The translations under genes and the position numbers were made by a program. From Anaerolineales bacterium (GTDB lineage: Bacteria; Chloroflexota; Anaerolineae; E26-bin7), in NCBI GenBank assembly GCA_004377365.1, contig SOHZ01000313.1, positions 1 through 44,531 on the forward strand: 44,531 bases of DNA, in the 5' to 3' direction. Below the pieces are notes generated by a model. The model saw only the letters and a program-made list of their open reading frames with translations. It was not told where the DNA came from and did not search any database. Numbering within the stretch: the first letter of the stretch is position 1; every line of letters starts with the position of its first letter. Below, in pieces: positions 29,297-37,245 of the stretch.

Positions 29297-30052
29297 TCAG
29301 GCCGCTAGCAGAATCCATATCCGCTGCACGGCCAGCAGCACCAGCGTCGTGGCGAACACCCGGCTTAGCGTCGGGCTCTTGACACGCTTGGCCATGAAGC
29401 GCGCGCCCAGTTGTGCACCGATCACCGAAGCCACCGAAGTCAGTCCGACCATCAGCCAGTCGAACTGTGCTGTGCTCAGATGGGTAACGAAGGCCGAGAA
29501 CGATGGCAGCGTGACGGCCACCATGTTGGTCGCCGCCGCAATCCGCGCCGTGTAACCCAGAAAGACCAGTGTGGGCATCAGCAGAAAGCCCGGCCCCACA
29601 CCCAGAAACCCAGCGAAGATGGCAATCAAGAACCCCAGCACGCCAGCCTTGACCCGCGTGCGATCAGACACGGTGATGACATCGCTTTCAGGCATCTTCG
29701 GCGGAAAGGCCATGCGATAGGCCAGGAAAACCAGCACAGCCACGTAAATCCACCACACGATCGTTGTCGGCACGAATTGCAGGATCAGCACACCCAAAGG
29801 CGCGCTTAGCGTGGTGATCACCAGCAGCGGAATGGCGGCACGTTTATCCACCATGCCGGCCCGCCAGTAAGCGATCGCGCCCGAAATGGACGTCAATCCG
29901 TTGAGCAGCAGCGACCACGGCATGATGACGTGCTTCAACTCAAATCCGAATAACCCCAGAACCGGTGTGGCGATGAAGGCCACACCCAATCCTAACATCC
30001 CGGCGATGAACGACAGGGCAAACAACAGTAACGAAAGCCCGACGTATAACAT
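29297..30052 (-). CDS. TauE/SafE-family membrane permease
   Basis: The 251-aa protein has about eight membrane helices and the duplicated TauE/SafE layout: FIAGMLGLGVAFIATPVLGL in the first half and GFLIAIFAGFLGVGPGFLL in the second. Members export sulfite, sulfoacetate or other sulfur compounds, or move anions of unknown kind. AAAGGAG lies seven bases before the ATG. Placement in this thiol and arsenic block suggests a sulfur or thio-arsenic substrate, as inference only. Confidence 0.88.
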   Translation of the reverse strand: MLYVGLSLLLFALSFIAGMLGLGVAFIATPVLGLFGFELKHVIMPWSLLLNGLTSISGAIAYWRAGMVDKRAAIPLLVITTLSAPLGVLILQFVPTTIVWWIYVAVLVFLAYRMAFPPKMPESDVITVSDRTRVKAGVLGFLIAIFAGFLGVGPGFLLMPTLVFLGYTARIAAATNMVAVTLPSFSAFVTHLSTAQFDWLMVGLTSVASVIGAQLGARFMAKRVKSPTLSRVFATTLVLLAVQRIWILLAA

Positions 30053-30065
30053 GGTTTGTCTCCTT

Positions 30066-30224
30066 TCAGTTGAACTTTAGGTAGAACCGGCCATATCCCG
30101 GAATGGCGAACCGCAGTTCCTTAACCTTGGGGTCCAACCCCTCCCAGATCTCTTTCGACAGGTAGACCTCGATATCCTCGGCCATAAATCGGATGTAATC
30201 CTCTTCGTTTTCAGGCTTGCCCAT
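30066..30224 (-). CDS. Small protein of 52 aa, unknown
   Basis: The frame reads MGKPENEEDYIRFMAEDIEV, then YLSKEIWEGLDPKVKELRFA and ends GRFYLKFN. It is acidic, with one helix followed by a strand, and has no Cys. AGGT lies a few bases upstream of the ATG, so the ribosome site is weak. It ends 13 bases before the tauE start. Codon use is like its neighbours, which supports a real gene. I do not recognise a family. Confidence 0.5.
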   Translation of the reverse strand: MGKPENEEDYIRFMAEDIEVYLSKEIWEGLDPKVKELRFAIPGYGRFYLKFN

Positions 30225-30254
30225 CAGACCTGATGGGGTCTCGTAGGCCGTTCA

Positions 30255-30353
30255 TCAGTCCACCACGGTCATGCGGGTGGCAATGTTGACGATGCCACCG
30301 CTCTCCCGGATGTACTGCTTTGCCCAGCCGGACGCAATCCGAGCTTCTTTCAT
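30255..30353 (-). CDS. Small peptide of 32 aa, unknown
   Basis: The frame reads MKEARIASGWAKQYIRESGG, then IVNIATRMTVVD. It has a strong ribosome site (GGAAGGAG ten bases upstream). It could be a functional micro-protein or the N-terminal piece of a lost gene, because the last residues look like the start of a longer fold. I do not recognise it. Confidence 0.4.
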   Translation of the reverse strand: MKEARIASGWAKQYIRESGGIVNIATRMTVVD

Positions 30354-30485
30354 GCGAGTCTTTCTCCTTCCTGTTCCTCCTGCTCCCGCCGCCATATCGA
30401 GCACACCGCGAGAAAGGCTGCAGGCGGAAAGCCTTCCAGTTTGCGTAGCCACTTTTGGTTCGCGATCCTCCTCCCTTGATTTCCC

Positions 30486-31022
30486 CTATCCAATCGCCGG
30501 TGCCTCGATGACAATGGCCTGGAGTTGGGCCAGCCGGTCGGTGTATTGCGGCGCGAATAGGGGGAGACACTCTTCCAAACGTACCTGACCCGCCGCCAGC
30601 TTCAGGGCGAAGGTGAAACACGTCGGCTGGCCGCACTGCTTGCAGTTGGTGCCCGGCAGCAGCTTGTACACCTCCATGGGCGTTGGCCGGCGGTGCGCCT
30701 CGTAGTCTGGCTTGATCTCCCCTCGCCGCTCCCAGGTGCGGTTGACCAACTTCACTAGCCCTTCTACCTCCTTGATCGCCGCATCGCGGTCTACGACATT
30801 GCTGACGGCGATCTGGTAGGGCTGAAAGGTGATGTAGTGTCCGGCTTTCGTCCATCTCAGAGCTGGTACGTTAGCGTTGTAGACGGCACCACGCAAGGTG
30901 GCGTTCAGGTAGGGGAATACCTCGCGGATGTCGGTCACCAGCCGGGCGATGGCGCTGAAGCGCTCGGCGCCCGGCTCGCACGGTGGGGTGAAGACTTCCA
31001 AGTCGTATTTCTCAATAAGCAT
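30486..31022 (-). CDS. Single [4Fe-4S] domain protein (copy 2)
   Basis: The 178-aa paralogue of the protein at 17530-18060 shows VTDIREVFPYLNATLRGAVY, YITFQPYQIAVSNVVDRDAA, RRPTPMEVYKLLPGTNCKQC and a full C-x2-C-x4-C-x16-C cluster motif ending LEEC. The spacing is identical to copy 1. GAGGTG precedes the ATG at 31022; the frame opens further upstream without a ribosome site. Having one copy in each part of the block suggests partners of different redox proteins. Confidence 0.8.
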   Translation of the reverse strand: MLIEKYDLEVFTPPCEPGAERFSAIARLVTDIREVFPYLNATLRGAVYNANVPALRWTKAGHYITFQPYQIAVSNVVDRDAAIKEVEGLVKLVNRTWERRGEIKPDYEAHRRPTPMEVYKLLPGTNCKQCGQPTCFTFALKLAAGQVRLEECLPLFAPQYTDRLAQLQAIVIEAPAIG

Positions 31023-31036
31023 CACAACACCTCGAT

Positions 31037-31312
31037 TCAGTCCAGCCGTCGCGCCAGAACGCACACGGCCAGGGTGAACAGGACGACAGCGAACCCTGTT
31101 AGCACTGCCAGGTCCAGCACATCGGACACCAGCGACCTGCCCGTCAGCGCTGCCCGCAGCGCCTCGACCGAGTAGGTTAGCAGCAGCGCATGGGCGACGA
31201 CCTGCAAGCCTGCGGCAGCGACGCCACCGGCACGAATACGCCGCCCAGAAACATCATAGGAAAGCGGAAAGTTGGCTAGTGTCTGCGCCTCAAAGACCTC
31301 GCGAACTGCCAT
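31037..31312 (-). pseudogene. C-terminal fragment of an ABC-2-type permease, frameshifted
   Basis: The frame begins VREVFEAQTLANFPLS, as in the middle of ABC-2 permeases. The expected next stretch (MMFLGGVFVPVASLP) occurs one frame over, and GLQVVAHALLLTYSVEALRA returns in the first frame. So two indels and a missing N-terminal part mark a fossil. The last 30 residues are a membrane helix and ARRLD. Confidence 0.7.
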
Positions 31313-31333
31313 GCTACCGAGACAAACGCCCTT

Positions 31334-32941
31334 TCATACCAATGCCATCACCAGCCACCCGGCCAGCAGCACGAACAGCCCGGCCGTGGCCAGTTTGATC
31401 GTCGCCGCCTGGCGGTTGATGAATTGGGCCAATTGCTGCGAGGTGGTGCCAAAGTAGGCCAGCAAAAAGACCGCCATCAGTGGTAGGACGAACACCAGGT
31501 TGTAGAGCAGCAGGTACAGCATGGCCTTGGCCCGCAAACCCGGCACGCCCAACACAAAGAGGATGGTCGGCAGGTAGACCTGGCCGGTGCAGGCCAGTTC
31601 GATGATCGAGATCACCGCCCCGGTGACAAAGGCCACCGGTACGAAGGCCCGCAGCCCCGTCCCCTCCCGGATGACCCGGTTGATCCAGCGCCGCAGGCGG
31701 GCAGGCAGTTTCAGGCGCATCTCCTCCGGCTTGCCCCGGCGGGCCTGCCACCAGTCGTACAGGCTGCCGGCAGCCAGGAACAGGCACAGGGCGGCTGTCA
31801 GTCCATACACCCAACGGCTCAGGGCATCCAGGAAGGGCAGCGACGCCAGGAACTTGAGCAACCCCACCCCCACGCCCAGGTAGGTCAGGAACACGCCCAG
31901 GGCAAAAGCCGCTCCCACGGCCACCACCTCCCGTCCCTTGCGGCCCATAAAGGCCAGGTACGAGATGAAAAAGACGATGGTGGCGAAGGCGCAGGGGTTC
32001 AGCCCATCCACCAGCCCGGCAGCCAGCACGGTTAGCAGGCCAAAGGAGCGGAATCGCTCGACGATCCCCTCGGCCGCCTGGCTCTGGGCTGTCTCCCACC
32101 CTTCCCACACCGCCTCGGCGCCCGTGGCGGCGTGGCGGGCGATCAGTTCCTCCAGGCTGCGGGCGTGCAACTCCTCACCTACGAGCCCCTCGTCGTCCAC
32201 AAACACGGCCGGAGCGGTCAGCCGCTTCTCCTCGTGTACGCCGGCCCGTTCCCCCAGCCACTCGGCCAAAGCAGCTTCAGCCTTGACGTCAAAGGCGTGG
32301 ACGACGAGCTGCGGGTAGCGGTGTTGCAGGTAGTTCAGGTCCAGTTGCACCCGGTCGCACTCCCGGCAGCCGGGTTGGTAGAAGTAGGCCAGGTGGATGG
32401 TCGGCGCGTCGTCGGCCGCGACAGTTGGCATCGGCGTAGGGGGCAGCTTTTCCTCGTCACAGACGTGGCAGGTTTTGATGGTCGGTGTGGGCCGGGGAGT
32501 GGGGCTGGCGGCTTGCGTGGGGGTGAGCTTCCCGGTCACCAGGCCGGGAATGTCTGGATAATCCACCCCACCGGCATCCAGATATTGCTCGATCAGCCCC
32601 GGCAGGATTTGGGGAATCTCCACGGAACCCACCAGGTGGTGATCGCCGATGAACAAGGCCGGCACCCTCTGACGGTCAGGCGGCACATCATACGTCTCCA
32701 GAGCGGCCCGGTACAGTTCATACCCTGCTGGCTCGGAGGTCTCGATCAGCTCGATTTGCCATTGCTCACCATACTTTGCCTCCAGTGGCGGCAGCGTCTC
32801 GTTGATGACCACGTGGCAGTGGGGGCAGGTCTTTGACCAGAACAGCACAGCTCGCATCACCGGCTCTTCGGCCTGGGCCACAGGCAACAAGAGCCCTCCG
32901 CAGATCAACAGCAGCGTCAGCAGTAGTGCGGTTTTATTCAT
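31334..32941 (-). CDS. Fusion of two thioredoxin-like domains with a CcdA/DsbD-type membrane domain
   Basis: The 535-aa protein has a signal peptide (residues 1-24), then a thioredoxin-like domain with C39-P-H-C42 (FWSKTCPHCH) and the cis-Pro in VPALFIGDHHLVG. A Thr/Pro linker with TCHVCDEEK follows. A second thioredoxin-like domain has YQPGCRECDRV and APAVFVDDEGLVG. The membrane half is CcdA-like, with GLVDGLNPCAFATIVFFISY and later IELACTGQVYLPTI carrying the two redox Cys. Such proteins carry electrons across the membrane to extracytoplasmic disulfides. The ATG at 32941 overlaps the stop of the small thioredoxin upstream, so both are coupled. Confidence 0.9.
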   Translation of the reverse strand: MNKTALLLTLLLICGGLLLPVAQAEEPVMRAVLFWSKTCPHCHVVINETLPPLEAKYGEQWQIELIETSEPAGYELYRAALETYDVPPDRQRVPALFIGDHHLVGSVEIPQILPGLIEQYLDAGGVDYPDIPGLVTGKLTPTQAASPTPRPTPTIKTCHVCDEEKLPPTPMPTVAADDAPTIHLAYFYQPGCRECDRVQLDLNYLQHRYPQLVVHAFDVKAEAALAEWLGERAGVHEEKRLTAPAVFVDDEGLVGEELHARSLEELIARHAATGAEAVWEGWETAQSQAAEGIVERFRSFGLLTVLAAGLVDGLNPCAFATIVFFISYLAFMGRKGREVVAVGAAFALGVFLTYLGVGVGLLKFLASLPFLDALSRWVYGLTAALCLFLAAGSLYDWWQARRGKPEEMRLKLPARLRRWINRVIREGTGLRAFVPVAFVTGAVISIIELACTGQVYLPTILFVLGVPGLRAKAMLYLLLYNLVFVLPLMAVFLLAYFGTTSQQLAQFINRQAATIKLATAGLFVLLAGWLVMALV

Positions 32942-33204
32942 GTCGTCCAGGCTCGCCTTTCCCAGCTCAGAGCGTCTGTCATCCAGCGGCATAGTTCCTC
33001 TTTGGTTGGTAGGCGTCGCTCGACCACCAACTGGCCGTTGATGACCAAGGCCGGCGGCTCGCTCAGCAGGTAGCGATCCATCTCCTTACGGTCGCTCACC
33101 CGCCGCACCGGGGTCGGGAGTCCCAGCTCGTCCAGCACCTGGCCCACCAGCAGCTTGAGCTGCAAGCAACCGTGGCAGCCGTCCCCCAACACCTTGATGT
33201 CCAT
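32938..33204 (-). CDS. Small redox-active thioredoxin-like protein (Thioredoxin_3 type, copy 1)
   Basis: The 88-aa protein starts MDIKVLGDGCHGCLQLKLLV with a CHGC active site and has the cis-Pro in PPALVINGQLVVERRLP. This is the short thioredoxin type (MTH895-like) often found next to CcdA and arsenic permease genes. GAGGAG lies six bases before the ATG at 33204. It overlaps the thioredoxin-CcdA fusion by four bases (ATGA), so it is probably the cytoplasmic electron donor or acceptor for it. Confidence 0.85.
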   Translation of the reverse strand: MDIKVLGDGCHGCLQLKLLVGQVLDELGLPTPVRRVSDRKEMDRYLLSEPPALVINGQLVVERRLPTKEELCRWMTDALSWERRAWTT

Positions 33205-33283
33205 AGCTTGTCTCCTCACAGCGGCGGCCCCCACCAGGTGAACCCACTACCAACCCTGGGCTTACCTGGCGGGGGCATATCGT

Positions 33284-33382
33284 TTATTCTGATGCGTATT
33301 TCGCCCTCAGCTCCTTGACCAGAGCCACGATCTGCTCCTTGGGCAAGAAGCTGATTGCATCTCCCAGACAGACTAAAGACAA
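33284..33382 (-). other. Possible gene remnant, 32 aa
   Basis: The frame from TTG 33382 reads LSLVCLGDAISFLPKEQIVA, then LVKELRAKYASE. It looks like the C-terminal helix of a larger protein. There is no ribosome site. It lies in a 230-base gap between two small thioredoxin genes that also contains a short tandem repeat. Confidence 0.25.
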
Positions 33383-33411
33383 TTGTGCTCTTCCCGCTTT
33401 CCCAGTCGCCC

Positions 33412-33432
33412 CCTGTATCCTGTATCCTGTAC
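33412..33432. repeat. Tandem heptamer repeat
   Basis: Two perfect CCTGTAT units and one CCTGTAC unit follow each other. They sit just beyond the stop of the upstream thioredoxin gene. Confidence 0.7.
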
Positions 33433-33435
33433 ACT

Positions 33436-33717
33436 TCAAACTGCGGTTTCATCTGCGGCTGAGGTCAGCCACTGCCGGACCTCGGCTTCCGAGGGGATGC
33501 GGCCGGCACAGGCCAACTTCTCGTTGATCACCAGTCCCGGTGTGAACATCAAGCCATACTTCACAAACTCGGCATAGTCGCTAACATGTTGCAAGGTAGC
33601 TTCGGGACAATCACCGCCTGACTCTGCTTCCAGTTCTTCCAATGTAGCTACCACCACCTGGAAAACTCGTTCACAATTGATGCACCCTGGTCCCAGAACC
33701 TTAATACTGATTGCCAA
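33436..33717 (-). CDS. Small redox-active thioredoxin-like protein (Thioredoxin_3 type, copy 2)
   Basis: The 93-aa protein has ISIKVLGPGCINCERVFQVV with a CINC active site and cis-Pro in FTPGLVINEKLACAGRIPSE. It starts with TTG at 33717; AGGAGG lies six bases before it, and no ATG in frame has a better site. It is a relative of the gene at 32938-33204. The extra Cys (LACAG) after the cis-Pro loop could form a third thiol site. Confidence 0.82.
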   Translation of the reverse strand: MAISIKVLGPGCINCERVFQVVVATLEELEAESGGDCPEATLQHVSDYAEFVKYGLMFTPGLVINEKLACAGRIPSEAEVRQWLTSAADETAV

Positions 33718-33746
33718 TTTGCGCCTCCTATTATAGAATTGATTTT

Positions 33747-34196
33747 TCACTTCACTTCGATTGTCGGCTCGACCACGATCTCCGACTTGACCGAATTAGC
33801 GACCAGACTGTACTTTTGCGCGCCCTGCAGGGCGCGACGCACGCGCGCTTCGACGACGGCCGGGTCTTCCTCCCCCGCAGCAACCTGGATAACCGGCCAG
33901 AGACGGACGTGGGTAAAGACCTCTGTGCGGTCCAGTTCAATCAACTTGGTGCCCTCAGCGCGGCACGTGTACGACAGTAAATTGAGCTTGAAACGCTCCG
34001 TCGCCCAGATGAACATCATCATGATGCAGGTGTTGACCGCCGCCACGAAGGCATCTTCAGGGGTCAGCACGCCAGGGTGGCCCTGGGCGTCGGGCGGGGC
34101 GGAGAAATCCATCTCCGGACCGTTGCCCATGACGATGTGCCCCCAGTGCTCCCCCTTCCACGAGACAGTGGTGTGATAAGTTGCCGTACGGCTCAT
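33747..34196 (-). CDS. OsmC/Ohr-family thiol peroxidase-like protein
   Basis: The 149-aa protein has the OsmC fold with both active cysteines: one in FVAAVNTCIMMMFIW and one in LLSYTCRAEGTKLIE. Near the start is WKGEHWGHIVMGNGPEMDFS. OsmC and Ohr proteins reduce organic hydroperoxides using dihydrolipoyl groups. This fits the GcvH-like lipoyl carrier and Lpd two genes upstream. Its ATG overlaps the DGC gene stop (ATGA). Confidence 0.88.
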   Translation of the reverse strand: MSRTATYHTTVSWKGEHWGHIVMGNGPEMDFSAPPDAQGHPGVLTPEDAFVAAVNTCIMMMFIWATERFKLNLLSYTCRAEGTKLIELDRTEVFTHVRLWPVIQVAAGEEDPAVVEARVRRALQGAQKYSLVANSVKSEIVVEPTIEVK

Positions 34197-34939
34197 GCCG
34201 GGACCTCCTGTTTCTCGTAGAATGTTGCGTACTCGCGCGACAGGGCCTCTCTGTACGCTTCCTCCTCGCCGTCGGGGATGGGATTGTAGATCTTGACCAC
34301 CTTCAGCAACTCGTGCACCGTGCCATCACCGGGCGCTTTGCCGGCCTGGTGGAACTGCTCGAAGATGGCCGGCAGAGCGATCAACGTGACCACCCGCCTG
34401 TTCACAGCCACCTTCTGCACCGGGATGCCCGAGCCGCACTCACAGGTGGCCACCACCGCCTCCTCCTCTTCCTCCGGTTCCGACACCTGGGCCGCTTCCA
34501 CGACAACCGCCTCGGCGGGCCGGACCGCTGGTCTGCCCAGCAGTTCATCTACCAGGCCGGCTACCCTCTGCGCCGTGATCTCAGCGGCCTTTCGCCCGGC
34601 CTCGTTCAACGTGCGGCTGCCTTCGATTGGCCCCAGCTTATCCCCGGTCAGCAGATCGCTTACCACGACGCTGGCCGCCGGTTTGCCGGAATACATCTCG
34701 GTGGCACGGGCGGCGCAGCGCTTGTCGCAACCGTCCACGGCAATGGTTGGGTAGAAGCGGGCGAAAGCGCGATCCCCTTCCCCACCGGCCAGAAAGAGCG
34801 GAAGGCAAATAGTCACCGTGTCGGCGGGGCGCAGTTGCTCCAGGACTTTCAACGCGGCCACTCGCGTCACAGTGCCCTCCGGCAATTCCTCACCGGAACA
34901 GGCTATTATTCCCACTTTCTTCTTTGGCAGGTCAGGCAT
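34193..34939 (-). CDS. DGC-type putative zinc/metalloid-binding protein with extra C-terminal domain
   Basis: The 248-aa protein begins VGIIACSGEELPEGTVTRVA and has the DGC motif IAVDGCDKRCAARATEM (C71, C75). An acidic linker runs over about residues 150-165 (EPEEEEEAVV). The C-terminal third (CECGSGIPVQKVAVNRRVV to the end) shares its order of motifs with the 97-aa protein at 12452-12745. The start at 34939 is chosen because GGAG lies six bases upstream. It overlaps the preceding DGC gene by eight bases and OsmC by four. The ligand is not known to me. Confidence 0.82.
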   Translation of the reverse strand: MPDLPKKKVGIIACSGEELPEGTVTRVAALKVLEQLRPADTVTICLPLFLAGGEGDRAFARFYPTIAVDGCDKRCAARATEMYSGKPAASVVVSDLLTGDKLGPIEGSRTLNEAGRKAAEITAQRVAGLVDELLGRPAVRPAEAVVVEAAQVSEPEEEEEAVVATCECGSGIPVQKVAVNRRVVTLIALPAIFEQFHQAGKAPGDGTVHELLKVVKIYNPIPDGEEEAYREALSREYATFYEKQEVPA

Positions 34940-35354
34940 TTTCATCTCCATTCCCAGAAAGATCGTCTACCACGGCAGCGACTTCTTCCGCCAGCACGTG
35001 GGCCAGTTTTTGTCCACCTTCGTTGAGTTCAGCGATGCCTTTTGGCCTGAACTGGCGATGGCGGCGGTAGGCGTCGAGCACGGCCAAATCCTGTGCCACC
35101 GTCCCGCCGCTCTCTTCCACCATCTTGGTCGCGCAGGCCAGCTTGCAGCCGTCAATCGTCACCGCCGGGTTCCCGGTCACTGCCGCACGCGCCTCCTCGT
35201 CGCCCAACACCAGGAGGGAGAGCGCCACCAGTTGGGTGTCGGCAGGGCGCATGTCCTCGGTCACTTCGTAGGCCGCCTCGCGGCTCACGGTGCCGTAGGT
35301 CTTTCCAATGCCACTGCAGGGCACGATCATGACTTTTCGTCCACGGTCATTCAT
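34932..35354 (-). CDS. DGC-domain putative zinc/metalloid-binding protein
   Basis: The 140-aa protein begins VMIVPCSGIGKTYGTVSREA and contains AVTIDGCKLACATKMVEESG (C70, C74), the DGC signature with a second Cys four residues on. Cys13 lies at the end of the first strand, so three thiols could meet. These proteins occur beside arsenic, mercury and lipoyl genes but have no settled function. The ATG at 35354 overlaps the lipoyl-carrier stop (ATGA), so translation is coupled. Confidence 0.85.
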   Translation of the reverse strand: MNDRGRKVMIVPCSGIGKTYGTVSREAAYEVTEDMRPADTQLVALSLLVLGDEEARAAVTGNPAVTIDGCKLACATKMVEESGGTVAQDLAVLDAYRRHRQFRPKGIAELNEGGQKLAHVLAEEVAAVVDDLSGNGDENA

Positions 35355-35800
35355 AGCTTCTTCATCTCCTCCTCGGCTTGCTCCTGCACCAGGGCAAAAT
35401 AGGCCCGTGGATCGAGCAGGCGGGCGCGGTCGGACTCCCAATCATCGGCCTCCATCACAGCCAGCCAGCCTTCGCCGTATGGGTCCTGGTTGATTACCTC
35501 CGGCGTGATATCCATGGCTGGGTTGACTTCTGCCACCTTGCCGGCCACCGGTGAGGGCAGGCTGATGTCCGCCTTGATCGTCTCGATCACAGCCACTTCG
35601 TCGCCGAAAGCCAGCGTCGTTCCTTCTGGCTTGACCTCGGCGAAGGCTACATCGCCGCTCCTTTGCTGCAAAAAATCCGAAAGGCCGATCCGAACCCGGT
35701 TGCCTTCGGCCAGCGCCCACACTCCTTCGTTGTTATAGTGCCGGTCGGTGGCGGTCCTGAAAGTGAATTTATCTACGGTGAGTTCAAGAAACTCAGGCAT
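35351..35800 (-). CDS. GcvH-like lipoyl carrier protein
   Basis: The 149-aa protein has the glycine-cleavage H fold, with GDVAFAEVKPEGTTLAFGDE and the lipoylated lysine K76 in VIETIKADISLPSPVAG. It ends in a charged KKL tail. No other glycine cleavage genes (gcvP, gcvT) are near. Instead it is followed by DGC proteins and OsmC and preceded by Lpd. A dedicated lipoyl carrier for a thiol or arsenic task is more likely than glycine cleavage. AGGAGA lies before the ATG. Confidence 0.88.
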   Translation of the reverse strand: MPEFLELTVDKFTFRTATDRHYNNEGVWALAEGNRVRIGLSDFLQQRSGDVAFAEVKPEGTTLAFGDEVAVIETIKADISLPSPVAGKVAEVNPAMDITPEVINQDPYGEGWLAVMEADDWESDRARLLDPRAYFALVQEQAEEEMKKL

Positions 35801-35810
35801 GATCGTCTCC

Positions 35811-37217
35811 TTATCTTCGAGAGTGAAAATGAATCATTGCGCCGCGGAAGCCGAGGGCGGCTTCTAGCACGGCTTCGGGCAGGGTCGGATGGGCGTGCGT
35901 TGTCCAGGCCAGGTCGTCTGCCGTAGCGCCCACCTGCACTGCCAGTGCACCTTCCGCGATCAGGTCGGTGGCGTGCGGCCCCATCAAGTGGACGCCCAGC
36001 ACGCGCCCGCTGCTGGCCTCACACACCAGTTTGACCAGCCCTTCGGCCTCGCCCAGGATCTGGGCCCGTGGGTTGGCCGAAAACGGGAACCGGGTCACCT
36101 TGACGTCCGTTCCCTGGGCGCGGGCTTTAGCTTCGGTCAGGCCGACGCTGGCGACTTCGGGGCGGGTAAAGATCACGTTGGGTACCGATTGATCATCCAC
36201 GGCGCGCTGGCCGCCGGTCACGTTCTCGGCCACCACGCGACCATCAACCATCGCCTTGTGCGCCAGCATCATCCCACCGACCGCATCGCCGATGGCCCAT
36301 ACATTGGAGAGGCTCGTCCTCAGATACTCATCTGCAGCGATGGCGCGACCGTTCATCTTTACGCCGAGTTCGGCCAGTCCGAGACCGCCAGTATTGGGCC
36401 AGCGGCCCGTGGCCACCAGCACACGGTCGCCTTCGACAGAGTCTTCACCTTTGGTTGTGGCAAAGAGGACGCGCAACCCGTTTTCGGCCAGTTCAATTGC
36501 CTGCACCGTTGCGTTAGTGTGGATGACCATCCCGCGCCGCCGCAGGATGAGTGCCAGCCGCTTGGCGAGCGCCTCGTCCGCCCCCCCGGGCAACAGCGTC
36601 GGCATCATCTCGAGGACGGTCACCCGGCTGCCCAGTGCCTCGTAGATACAGGCGAATTCTAACCCGATCACGCCTCCACCTATGACGATCAGGTGCGCCG
36701 GGACGTCGGTGATGTGCAAAGCCTCGGTGCTGGTCATCACCCCCGGCAAATCCAGGCCAGGGATGGGCGGTCGAGCCGTGACAGAGCCGGGCGCAAGGAC
36801 CACATGCCGGGCTGAAATCTCCATGGCAGTCCCCGCAGCGTCTGTGACACGCAGCGTGTCCGGGCGGACAAGGTAACCTTCACCCCGCACCAGCGTGACT
36901 TTGCGCTCCTTCAGCAGTTGTTCCACACCGCCCACCAACCTGTCCACAGCGGCTTGTTTGTAGGCCATCAACGACGTCAGGTCGGGGCGAGCATCTGGGA
37001 TGGAAAGGCCGAACTCACTGGCCCGGCGGGTCTTAAGCAACAGTTCCACAGAGGTCGTCAGGGCCTTGGTTGGGATGCAGCCGACGTTCAGGCACGTCCC
37101 GCCCACGTGATCTTTCTCGACGAGAGCCACACGCGCCCCGAGTTGGGCAGTCCGCAGCGCGGCCACATAACCGCCCGGTCCTGCACCTAATATCGCAAGA
37201 TCGTAATAATCAGACAA
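35811..37217 (-). CDS. lpdA: Dihydrolipoyl dehydrogenase
   Basis: The 468-aa flavoprotein has the FAD motif LAILGAGPGGYVAALRTA, redox Cys C42 and C47 (GGTCLNVGCIPTKAL), the NAD motif LIVIGGGVIGLEFA and the late catalytic His-Glu (AHPTLPEAVLEA). It reoxidises dihydrolipoyl groups with NAD. It starts at a TTG with GGGAGGA five bases upstream. Its neighbour is a lipoyl carrier rather than a dehydrogenase complex, so it probably serves that carrier. Confidence 0.95.
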   Translation of the reverse strand: MSDYYDLAILGAGPGGYVAALRTAQLGARVALVEKDHVGGTCLNVGCIPTKALTTSVELLLKTRRASEFGLSIPDARPDLTSLMAYKQAAVDRLVGGVEQLLKERKVTLVRGEGYLVRPDTLRVTDAAGTAMEISARHVVLAPGSVTARPPIPGLDLPGVMTSTEALHITDVPAHLIVIGGGVIGLEFACIYEALGSRVTVLEMMPTLLPGGADEALAKRLALILRRRGMVIHTNATVQAIELAENGLRVLFATTKGEDSVEGDRVLVATGRWPNTGGLGLAELGVKMNGRAIAADEYLRTSLSNVWAIGDAVGGMMLAHKAMVDGRVVAENVTGGQRAVDDQSVPNVIFTRPEVASVGLTEAKARAQGTDVKVTRFPFSANPRAQILGEAEGLVKLVCEASSGRVLGVHLMGPHATDLIAEGALAVQVGATADDLAWTTHAHPTLPEAVLEAALGFRGAMIHFHSRR

Positions 37218-37245
37218 ACTGTCCTCCCATCTCGACCATGGTGTG

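Noticed and set aside
31037-31312. Genuine 91-aa membrane protein
   Set aside because: The middle of the permease motif is found only in another frame and the N-terminal half is missing, so I list it as a fossil.
33412-33432. Possible CRISPR-like repeats
   Set aside because: Units are seven bases long and directly adjacent with no spacers; the same holds for 39388-39417.
35351-37217. Part of a glycine cleavage or 2-oxoacid dehydrogenase complex
   Set aside because: No gcvP, gcvT, E1 or E2 gene is present; the neighbours are DGC and OsmC genes.
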